In this document: positions 27,437-36,400 of the stretch, piece by piece | Layout of the letters: each line of letters starts with the position of its first letter | Numbering within the stretch: the stretch's first letter is position 1 | NCBI RefSeq assembly: GCF_000196115.1 | Contig: NC_005027.1 | Span: forward strand, 2,976,001 to 3,040,000 | Length of the DNA: 64,000 nt | DNA from: Rhodopirellula baltica SH 1 | GTDB taxonomy: Bacteria; Planctomycetota; Planctomycetia; Pirellulales; Pirellulaceae | Reading direction: 5' to 3' | Notes under the pieces: generated by a model | The model's database searches: none | What the model saw: the letters and a program-made list of their open reading frames with translations, nothing else | What the model was told of the DNA's origin: nothing | Program-made: the position numbers and the translations under genes

Positions 27437-27841
27437 TCAGCGTTGCGTCAAACCAAGATCCGACAGCGGAATGGGGGTGGCATCGGCCCACAAAGATTCC
27501 AGGTCGTAGTACTCACGGGTCTCTTCATCGAACAGATGAACAACGACGCTGCCGTAATCAAGCACGATCCAGCTGCTCTCTTGATAGCCTTCGATTCCTT
27601 GACGCCGATCGCCCAAACCTTTTTCGAGTGCGTCATCGGTTTGCTCGCTGATCGCATGCAATTGACGACGGCTGGTTCCAGTGGCGATGACGAAGAAATC
27701 AAACTCAGCCGATTGCTCGCTGACGTTTAACACCATCACATCTTGACCGTTGTTGTCCAACGCGACCCGAGCGGCCTCAGTCGCCAATTTGCGAGCATCT
27801 TCCAATCCATGCGGACGAATTGCCCGACTGGGATAAGCCAT
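27437..27841 (-). CDS. rsfS: Ribosomal silencing factor RsfS
   Basis: The 134-residue core matches RsfS/Iojap: GLEDARKLATEAARVALDN, FDFFVIATGTSRRQLHAISE, then SSWIVLDYGSVVVHLFDEETREYYDLESLW. The protein binds L14 on the 50S subunit and blocks 30S joining under starvation. The frame is open to 28363, far beyond, but the added leader is not family-like; I take the ATG at 27841. A TTG near 27895 would add a Ser/Pro-rich leader and cannot be excluded. argS follows 62 bases downstream. Confidence 0.85.
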   Translation of the reverse strand: MAYPSRAIRPHGLEDARKLATEAARVALDNNGQDVMVLNVSEQSAEFDFFVIATGTSRRQLHAISEQTDDALEKGLGDRRQGIEGYQESSWIVLDYGSVVVHLFDEETREYYDLESLWADATPIPLSDLGLTQR

Positions 27842-28162
27842 AGGATCAGCAGATGGGGTGTCGTTGGAGGAAGAAGGCGGTTGATCAGACAAGTTCAAAC
27901 AACTTTCAAGCGAATGGGGAAAGAATGGAGGGTGGAGCAATCCCACGTCTCGGAGTTGCCCCGTAGTGTAACGCGTTTGTTTTTTGGGGGCACCCGTCAA
28001 ACACCATACAGATGCGTGTTTCTGTCGTGTTTTCCCGCCTCGGATCCAATCGCTGGTCTCGGTCGATCCGCCCCCGCTGGCGACAACTTGGCCGATCGAA
28101 AACAATGCCCTGTCCCATCCGCCTCCTTTCAATCCATATGCCCCCAAATGGGGCGTTTCATC
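27842..28162. other. Divergent promoter region of rsfS and bcp
   Basis: About 321 bases between the two starts. It must hold promoters in both directions; no convincing boxes were seen. A 5-bp GC hairpin (GCCCC at 28140-28144, GGGGC at 28150-28154) ends eight bases before the bcp ATG and would cover the ribosome site. Confidence 0.4.
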
Positions 28163-28645
28163 ATGGCTGATTTTATCGAACCAGGCAAAAAGGCTCCCGC
28201 CTTCACGCTCAAAGACCAGGACGGCCAGACCGTCAAATTGAAAGATTTGGCTGGTGCCCCGGTCGTTTTGTTTTTCTATCCCAAAGACAACACACCTGGA
28301 TGCACCAAAGAGGCCTGTGCGTTTCGCGATCGATACGCTGAACTGCAATCCGCGGGAGCACAATTGTTCGGCATCAGCACCGATTCAGCCGAAAGTCACA
28401 TCCAATTTCGTGACAAGTTTGAATTGCCGTTCCCTCTGCTCGTCGATGAAAATCATGCCATGAGTGAGAAATATGGGGCATACCGGGAGAAGAACCTGTA
28501 CGGCAAAAAGTCGATGGGCATCCAACGTTCGACCTATTTGATCGACGCCGCAGGCAAAGTGGTCAAGGTTTGGAAACGTGTTCGAGTCGACGGCCACGAC
28601 CAACAGGTTCTCGATGCACTCGCTTTACTCGCAGAGCAAAATTGA
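28163..28645 (+). CDS. bcp: Thioredoxin-dependent peroxiredoxin Bcp/PrxQ
   Basis: A 160-residue PrxQ-type peroxiredoxin that reduces peroxides. The peroxidatic Cys47 and resolving Cys52 are five apart in TPGCTKEACAFRD, the atypical 2-Cys PrxQ pattern. FFYPKDNTPGC and STYLIDAAGKVVKVW are family segments. Translation is placed at the ATG at 28163; the frame is open upstream but unlike the family. The next gene starts four bases after the stop, so a shared transcript with the Hsp70 genes is likely. Confidence 0.9.
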   Translation: MADFIEPGKKAPAFTLKDQDGQTVKLKDLAGAPVVLFFYPKDNTPGCTKEACAFRDRYAELQSAGAQLFGISTDSAESHIQFRDKFELPFPLLVDENHAMSEKYGAYREKNLYGKKSMGIQRSTYLIDAAGKVVKVWKRVRVDGHDQQVLDALALLAEQN

Positions 28646-28649
28646 TCCC

Positions 28650-30515
28650 ATGAGTGAGCAAAAATATTGCATCGGAATCGACCTCGGAACGACCAACAGC
28701 GTCGTTGCGTACGCTCCTCAATCCAACGCGGAAGTCAAAACGGCTGACCAAGCCCCTGAGATTCAGTTGCTACCGATCCCGCAGGTCGTCGCATCCGGCC
28801 AAATCGAGTCGCGGACTTCATTGCCGTCGTTCCTATACTTGCCTCGCGATCAGGAAGTTGACGCGTTGGAAGTGACCAGCGAACACGCGCGGTTCCCGTC
28901 CTCGACCGAAGGGGTCGCAGGCGTGTACGCAAGGCAGCAGGCCGCCGACAACCCACAACGTGTCATCGTCGCCGCGAAAAGTTGGTTGTGTCAGCGTAAG
29001 GTGGATCCGGATTCCCCGGTGCTTCCTTGGCAATCGCCTGATGAAATCCCGCGAGTTTCCGCAGTCGAATGCACCGGCATCTTTTTGCGTCATTTGGTGG
29101 CGGCGTGGCATGCCCAATTCCCCAACGCTCCGATCGATCAGCAACAAGTCGTACTGACCGTTCCGGCTTCGTTTGATCCAGCAGCCCGCGAACTGACTCG
29201 GCGTGCTGCCATTCGAGCTGGATTGAACGAGAACTTTGTTCTTCTGGAAGAGCCTCAAGCAGCGGTCTATCGCTACCTCGCATCGACCGATGGCAAGTGG
29301 CGCAAATCGTTATCCGACGGAGACACCATGTTGGTGGTCGATGTCGGCGGCGGCACCACTGACCTGACATTGGTCGGTGTCGAAGAAGAAGCTGGCGAAC
29401 TGATGTTGAAACGCGTTGCGGTCGGCAATCACTTGTTGGTCGGCGGTGACAACATGGACCTCGCATTGGCCTATCAAGCCGCCGAGCAATTTCGCCAGTC
29501 CGGTCACGACCTGGATCCTTGGCAAAGCACCTCACTTTGGCACGCCTGCCGTGACGCAAAAGAACGATTGCTCAGTCACGATGGTCCCGACTCGCAGTCC
29601 ATTTCGGTACTTGGTCGAGGAAGTTCGCTGATCGGCGGAACCATCACCACGGAAATCCAGCGCAGCGATGCGGCAACACTTTTACTGGATGGTTTCTTCC
29701 CACAATGTGCACCACAGGATCGGCCTCAAGCCAACGTGGTCAGCGGTTTCCAAGACGTCGGCTTGCCTTACGAATCGGATCCTGCCATCACGAAACACAT
29801 TGCGGCCTTCCTAACCGATCAATCCGCACTGAACAGCGACAATGAAGGCATCGGCCCGGTGACCCACTTGCTGCTCAATGGCGGTGTTTTCCGAAGTCCG
29901 GTGATGCGAGAACGGTTGGAATCAACGCTTTCTTCTTGGACCGATTCCAGCGTCAATACTTTGTCGTCGGAAGACGATTTGGATCACGCCGTCGCGATTG
30001 GTGCCGCCTACTACGGTTGGACCAAAACTCATGGCGGAATCCGTATTCGTGGCGGCACGGCCAAAGCCTTCTACATCGGAATCGAAACCGCGGGCATGGC
30101 AATCCCCGGCGCTCCTCGTCCCTTGCGCGCCGTCTGCGTCGCCGCTCAGGGAATGGAAGAAGGCACCCAGGCCGAAGTTCCTGGACAGGAAGTCGGCGTC
30201 GTTGTCGGTACGCCAGCCCGTTTTCGATTCTTCTCGTCAACAACTCGTGCAGGCGACCAACCAGGCGACCGGTTGGATCGCTGGAGCCCCACGGAGCTTC
30301 AAGAAAGTGAACCGATTGAATTGACGTTGGACCAAAATCGGGGCGAAGACTCCGCATCCGGCGCGGCCGACAACGAACCAGCCCAGAGCTTCGTTCCGGT
30401 GCAGTTTGAATCACGTGTAACCGAGCTTGGAATGTTTGAGCTTTGGTGTCATGACAAACGGGGTGATCGCCACTGGAAACTTGAATTCAACGCTCGCCAA
30501 GAAGACGAGTCGTAA
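28650..30515 (+). CDS. Hsp70-family protein, first of a tandem pair
   Basis: A 621-residue Hsp70 homologue. ATPase motifs: CIGIDLGTTNSVVAYAP (phosphate 1), VVDVGGGTTDLTL (phosphate 2), and LLNGGVFRSPVMRERL in the adenosine region. A beta-rich part follows, but the usual C-terminal alpha-helical lid and EEVD tail are not recognisable, as in short HscC/YegD-type relatives. It starts four bases after bcp, with no ribosome site of its own, and the second Hsp70 gene follows within eight bases. It is not the housekeeping DnaK: no dnaJ or grpE is next to it and the substrate domain is cut down. Confidence 0.8.
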   Translation: MSEQKYCIGIDLGTTNSVVAYAPQSNAEVKTADQAPEIQLLPIPQVVASGQIESRTSLPSFLYLPRDQEVDALEVTSEHARFPSSTEGVAGVYARQQAADNPQRVIVAAKSWLCQRKVDPDSPVLPWQSPDEIPRVSAVECTGIFLRHLVAAWHAQFPNAPIDQQQVVLTVPASFDPAARELTRRAAIRAGLNENFVLLEEPQAAVYRYLASTDGKWRKSLSDGDTMLVVDVGGGTTDLTLVGVEEEAGELMLKRVAVGNHLLVGGDNMDLALAYQAAEQFRQSGHDLDPWQSTSLWHACRDAKERLLSHDGPDSQSISVLGRGSSLIGGTITTEIQRSDAATLLLDGFFPQCAPQDRPQANVVSGFQDVGLPYESDPAITKHIAAFLTDQSALNSDNEGIGPVTHLLLNGGVFRSPVMRERLESTLSSWTDSSVNTLSSEDDLDHAVAIGAAYYGWTKTHGGIRIRGGTAKAFYIGIETAGMAIPGAPRPLRAVCVAAQGMEEGTQAEVPGQEVGVVVGTPARFRFFSSTTRAGDQPGDRLDRWSPTELQESEPIELTLDQNRGEDSASGAADNEPAQSFVPVQFESRVTELGMFELWCHDKRGDRHWKLEFNARQEDES

Positions 30516-30522
30516 TCTCGAC

Positions 30523-33393
30523 ATGAATTCTCGCAATCCATCGGATGAACACGACGATCCACTTCCACCGCGTTATTGCATCGGAATCGACTTAGGCACA
30601 ACCAACTGTGTGCTGGCCTATGTCGATACGGAAGCCTCCGCCACGGATACCGGTGCGTCCCCAGCCAACGCAAACGCTGAATTCACCGTCCACACTTTTT
30701 TGGTGCCCCAATGGGTCGACCTGGGTGTGGCGGAATCTCGCTCAACGCTGCCGTCGTTCCACTACACACTTCATCCTTCTGAGAAGCTCCCGCGCAGTGA
30801 CGCTCACGATTGGCTAAACCCAACGGATGATGCCCTGGCTTCCTGCGTGGGCGAGTACGCCCGGATCGCTGGGCTGCTGCATCCTGGCAGACAAATCGCG
30901 TCGGCAAAAAGCTGGCTGTCTCATGAAGGAGTGGACCGGACCGCGGACTTGTTGCCTTGGCATGGCGACCATGATGTTCCACGACGATCGCCGGCGGACG
31001 CCTCGTCAAGCTATTTAAAACATTTGGCCGACGCATGGGATGCCGAACACCCCGATCATCCGATGTCACAACAAGACATCGTGATCACGTTGCCCGCATC
31101 GTTTGACGAGGTCGCTCGCGAGTTGACAATTCGGGCGGCCAAGATGGCGGGACTGCCTCGCATCCAATTGATCGAAGAACCACAGGCAGCATTCTACGCT
31201 TGGCTGGATCGCCACCGAAACGAGTGGCAAGACTTGGTTCAAGTCGGCCAACTGATTCTGGTATGTGACATCGGCGGCGGAACGACCGACCTGACACTCA
31301 TTCGCGTGCGTCCGGCTGACTCGAACGACCAATCGAACGTCGTTCAGTTCCATCGCGTTGCCGTTGGAAAACACTTGATTCTCGGTGGAGACAATCTTGA
31401 TTTGGCGGTCGCCAAAGCGGCGGAAGCCAAGCTTGGCCGGACGTTATCGCCGCGGCAATGGCAACAACTATTGGCAGCGGCAAGACAAACCAAAGAGACA
31501 TTTCTCTCAGTACCACGTCCTGAACGCACCACGATTCACTTGCCCGGTGAAGGATCGTCGCTGATCGGTGGCGGGCTCAGTGTCGAAATGACCGCCGAAG
31601 AAGTCGACTCATTGTTGCTCGACGGATTCTTTCCCGATGTGGAGATGGAATGCGAAGTCGATTCGCAACAAAGCGGTTTTCAAGAAGTCGGTCTGCCATA
31701 CGCTGCTGACCCCGCCGTCACCAAACACCTGGCCGAATTCCTTCGCGAACATCGCCGCACCGGCTTGGACGACGCAACGGCCGATGGCACCGCGGCCGAT
31801 CCGTCAAAACTCAAAGAAAGCGACCAGGTCAACTTGGTACTTTTCAATGGAGGCGTGCTGACGGCACCCGCGATTCGCGAGCGAGTCATCGGCTCACTGA
31901 CAAAGTGGTTTTCGGAACCCGCCGTCCTGGAATCCGCACGGTTGGATTTGGCGGTCGCTCAAGGTGCCGCTCACTACGCGATGGTCCGGCGGGGCCATGG
32001 GGTTCGCATCGCCGCGAACTTGGCTCGGACCTACTTCATGCAGATCGAACAAAACCCGCCGCGAGCGGTTTGTGTGATTCCCGCTGATGCGCAAGCCGGC
32101 CAATCCTTCCGTATCGATCAAGTTCCAATGGATTTGCGAGTTGGTGTGCCGGTTAGTTTTCCACTTTGGGTCAGTAGCACTCGTCTGGCTGACCGACCCG
32201 GCGAGGTGGTCGACATTGACCCAAATACGATGACGCCGTTGCCGCCCATTCAAACGGCGCTCAAAGATCGTAAACGGCGTGACCAATCCACGATGCAAAT
32301 CGTGATCGAATCGGAGCTTTCGGAAATCGGCACGGTCGGGCTGTTTTGCGTCTCTGACGCCAAACGTTGGCGTTTGGAATTTGATATCCGTGGAACCCTC
32401 GAAACCGACCGCGAATCTCATGACTATGCCGGTGAGTCCGCTGGAATTGTTGATGAAGAAACCCTCGACGAATGTCGCCAATTGATCTCGCGGGTCTTCG
32501 TTGAAGGCACGCTCAAACCTTCGCTGCTAATCAAGCGGCTTCAAACCACCATCGGCACTTCCCGCGATCAATGGCCACCGGCATTGCTTCGTCAGTTATG
32601 GGAATCGTTGATGGATGTCCAAGAAAATCGTCGCCGGTCGCCCGCTCATGAATCCCGTTGGTTGAACTTAGCTGGCTTCGCCCTGCGTCCCGGTTACGGT
32701 GTCGCGGTGGATGATTGGCGAACCTCGCAAACTTGGCGGATGATCTACGGAAAGATTTCGCATCCCGATCACCAGGTCCGCGCTGAGTCTTACGTGATGT
32801 GGCGACGCATCGCGGGTGGAATGACGGCGGGTCAACAAAGTCAGTTGGCGACCTCGCTGGGCAGATGGCTACTCGCGGGAACATCAAACCAGGACATGGC
32901 CGAAGCCAACGAGGCGTGGCGGACGATCGGTTCGCTGGAGCGACTGCCCATCGACCAAAAACGATCTTTCGCGACCGCCGTCATGGAATCGCTCGACCGC
33001 AAAAAGGCTTCCCCGCTGTACCCGAGTCTGTTTTGGACGCTCGGCCGCCTCGCGTCTCGCGTCCTTGCGTATGGGCCATTGAATTTAATCCTTCCGGCGA
33101 CGGACGTTTCACATTGGCTACAAAAGCTTTCGCATTCGCCGTCGCTAAACACCTCAGACGAAGCAACCAAGCGATTGGCCGCCTTCACGATCACTCAAAT
33201 GACTCGTCGTTGCGATGACCGATTTCGTGACGTTGACCAACCCACGCGAGATCGAGCTTTGAGCTTGCTGGATCGACTTGGCGCACCCGACCACTGGATT
33301 GAATTGGTCAAGAACGGTGGCCAACTCGACCACGAAGAACAACAAGCTGTTTTCGGTGACACGCTGCCGCTGGGGATCGAACTGCGAGGCTGA
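30523..33393 (+). CDS. Hsp70-family protein with large C-terminal extension
   Basis: A 956-residue paralogue of the preceding gene. The same ATPase motifs are present: RYCIGIDLGTTNCVLAY, VCDIGGGTTDLTLIRV, VVLFNGG-like VNLVLFNGGVLTAPAIRERV. The Hsp70-like part ends near residue 630; the remaining 320 residues are helical and contain Trp-rich segments (LRPGYGVAVDDWRTSQTWRMIYGK) like the uncharacterised domain found on some bacterial Hsp70 proteins (DUF3731-type, by memory). The ATG at 30523 follows the first Hsp70 gene's stop by eight bases; the frame is open upstream but inside that gene. Confidence 0.75.
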   Translation: MNSRNPSDEHDDPLPPRYCIGIDLGTTNCVLAYVDTEASATDTGASPANANAEFTVHTFLVPQWVDLGVAESRSTLPSFHYTLHPSEKLPRSDAHDWLNPTDDALASCVGEYARIAGLLHPGRQIASAKSWLSHEGVDRTADLLPWHGDHDVPRRSPADASSSYLKHLADAWDAEHPDHPMSQQDIVITLPASFDEVARELTIRAAKMAGLPRIQLIEEPQAAFYAWLDRHRNEWQDLVQVGQLILVCDIGGGTTDLTLIRVRPADSNDQSNVVQFHRVAVGKHLILGGDNLDLAVAKAAEAKLGRTLSPRQWQQLLAAARQTKETFLSVPRPERTTIHLPGEGSSLIGGGLSVEMTAEEVDSLLLDGFFPDVEMECEVDSQQSGFQEVGLPYAADPAVTKHLAEFLREHRRTGLDDATADGTAADPSKLKESDQVNLVLFNGGVLTAPAIRERVIGSLTKWFSEPAVLESARLDLAVAQGAAHYAMVRRGHGVRIAANLARTYFMQIEQNPPRAVCVIPADAQAGQSFRIDQVPMDLRVGVPVSFPLWVSSTRLADRPGEVVDIDPNTMTPLPPIQTALKDRKRRDQSTMQIVIESELSEIGTVGLFCVSDAKRWRLEFDIRGTLETDRESHDYAGESAGIVDEETLDECRQLISRVFVEGTLKPSLLIKRLQTTIGTSRDQWPPALLRQLWESLMDVQENRRRSPAHESRWLNLAGFALRPGYGVAVDDWRTSQTWRMIYGKISHPDHQVRAESYVMWRRIAGGMTAGQQSQLATSLGRWLLAGTSNQDMAEANEAWRTIGSLERLPIDQKRSFATAVMESLDRKKASPLYPSLFWTLGRLASRVLAYGPLNLILPATDVSHWLQKLSHSPSLNTSDEATKRLAAFTITQMTRRCDDRFRDVDQPTRDRALSLLDRLGAPDHWIELVKNGGQLDHEEQQAVFGDTLPLGIELRG

Positions 33394-33493
33394 GTTCGGT
33401 AGGCACCGAAGTGCCGCATCAAATTCGCTCGCATTTGATAGACTGCATCCGCTCTCGACCTCGTGTCAGTTTGTTCTCCAAGGATGCTAATCG

Positions 33494-36400
33494 GTGACTT
33501 CGTCTCAATCCCCAACCAGCAAACAGTCTCCTTCCGGTAAACAGCCCGCGATCAACACCTGGCTGGTCGCTGTTGTCGCGATTGGGTTGCTCGCAGCAGC
33601 CGGCTATTGGTTCAGTCGCGGCCCAGCGGATCCTCCAGACGACGTTCCCGGTGTTGGTGGCGAAAACCAATCCGAGCAGCTCGCGTCGCAAAACCTCGAC
33701 CTGAACCGGGTCGCGCTAGCGTCGATGGAAAATCTCGATACCGACGATGCGGAAACGGCTTGGTCTGCACTGTCAAAGTCCCGACCAGAAGATCGTTCGA
33801 TCGCGCTGAACCGCGCACTGAACCGAGCATTGACGATCGACGAGTTGTCTGCCGTCGCCACCGATGCTTCCGCCAAACCAGAAGAAAAGCAAGCCGCTCG
33901 ACAACGACTCGCATCGCTGCTTTCAGAAGCTCGCGGTTTGATTCAGAAGTATGTTGAGCTTGGTGGCGATCCCAACCTGGCGACTTGGATGAACGCACGA
34001 GTCGACCTGAATGAAGCCAACTTGCTGCCGCGATCGGTGATGCAATCGATCCGCAAAGAAGTCTTTGGCCGGCTGATTGAATCCATTCAAAAAAACGCTG
34101 ATGCGAAAGGCGACAAAAGCAATGCCATTCTGTTGGCGGGCACTTTGACTCAGGTGGTGGATGTGCTGGAGGATCCCATTCGCGGGATTCCACCAACCAT
34201 TCTCGAACCGGCCGCGACCGCTCTGACTCAGCTGTCCAACCAACAACCCAACAACCTGTATTTGGCCGTCCGAGCGGCACGACTTGGAATCGCGAACGAA
34301 TCCAAAGCGGCCGTCGATGCGATTCGGCGAACCCAAACCCTTGCGGCATCGATCGAGCCCACCCTTCGCCAACAAACCGCCCCGATCGGAAAAACTCCGG
34401 CTGAATTGGTCGATGGAATTGTTTCCTCGGTCGAAGCCGGCGAGTTCGACGAGGCTGACAACCAAATGATGCTTTGGTTCAATCTTTTGAACTCCACGGA
34501 ACTGATCAAGACCGACCGACGCCGCGCGTCACCTCACCCGTTGGATTTGATTCAGTTTGAATCGCTGCGTCGACTTTCAGCGGAAGTTTCGAAACAATCG
34601 CGAATTGCGTCGGCCTCGGATCCTTTGTCGTTCGACATTCAATCGTTGACGATTGCTAGTGACAACGATGAAGGGATATCAGCCAACGATCTGATTGCCA
34701 TTGATGCCAACCTCGACTTCAAAATGGATGTGGTGTCGCTACATCCCGGTAACGACTCTGCAACTTTGTTTCTATGGATGCAAGGTGACAAAGGCTGGCA
34801 GAAGCACGGCACCTTGAAAGTGGACGGCCAGTGGACTGGCATGATGGTCGCGGATTTATTCATGGTCGACTCCAGTTCACCAGGCCGGCTTCGTCAGGAC
34901 GCGACGTCACGCAGTCACAACACACTTCGCAGCATCATCCTGTTTGGTGATTCAGGTGCTCAATTGGTCGTCGTCGATGGACGAGACTTTGGCCAGACCG
35001 ACGCGACCGATGAAGACTCGTTGAAGACCGAAGCCGCCGACGGCCTGGATTTGCTTTCACAAGTTCACGCGATGATCAGTGGCGATTTTGAAGGAGACGG
35101 GGACTTGGATTTGATGGCGGCCACCGATCGAGGATGGGAACTCCTGGTCAATCGCGGCAACCGAACGTTTTTTCCGCTTCCAACAAATGAGAATCAAGCC
35201 ACGTCGTGGGACGAGTCTGATCCACCCGTTGCTTTCGCAATCGCAGACTTAGATCGCGACTTGGACCTGGACGTCGTGACCGTTCACCCTCAATCGGGCC
35301 GCGTCGGATGGATCGAAAACTTGCTGCACCTGCAGTTTCGTTTTTCCTATCGCGACGACATCCCCGTCCTACCGGGCGTGGATTCACTAGCGATCGAAGA
35401 CGTCGATGGAAACGTGTCCTGGGACATCATTTTGGGCTCGCCCAATCAAGGACAATTGGTTCTGTCTCACACCGGCGACATTGGCATGTGGCGAGTCGAT
35501 GCGGTCACGCCATTCTCGTGGCCAACGACCCGAACGGATCAGCAACCGTCGCGAACCCACCGAGGTTCACTCATCGTTGCTGACCTCGACAATGACAGTT
35601 TCTATGAATGCCTTCGTGGTGGAATCGCTTCATCCGTTTTGGAACTATCGCCTGCCTCACCGGCGGATGAAAAACCACAGAAGTTTGGGCCTCAACAGGA
35701 TTTGCAGTGGAAAGCTTCCGACCAAACATCCGAGATCTTCGTTTACGCGGCGACTGATTTCGATGCCGACCTACGCGTCGACTTGGTCGGGTGGTCGGCT
35801 TCCGGTGACGCAAGCTCACCGACCATCTCCGTTGCTTCCAACACAACGGATCTGAGCGGCAAGGCGATCTCAGTTCGCTTCAAAGGCATCGACGACAACA
35901 ACGCAAACAGCGGCCGAGTCAATCACTATGCCGTCGGATCGGTATTGGAACTGCGTTTCGGACCACACTACCGCTCTCGTATCGTCACCGATCCGACCAC
36001 CCACTTCGGACTGGATGGATTGATCGGCCCCGGCAACTTACGAGTCATCTTCCCAAACGGCTTGACCCAATCGGTTCCCAAGATTGAACCGGGAGTCATG
36101 ATCGAAGAAGAACAAACACTCAAAGGATCCTGCCCGTACCTGTATGCGTTCAACGGGGAACGGTTTGAGTTCGTCACGGACTGTTTGTGGGCGGCGCCAC
36201 TGGGATTGCAAACCTCTCCCGGAGTTGTGGTTCCTGATCGACCGTGGGAACACTTGTTGGTCGACGGGAAGTTTTTGGCTCCCAACGACGGCGCCTACGA
36301 ACTTCGAATCACCGAGGAACTTTGGGAAGTCGCATACTTCGATCAACTGGACTTGGCGGCGATTGATCACCCCAAAGATGTGGTCGTCTTCACCAACGAA

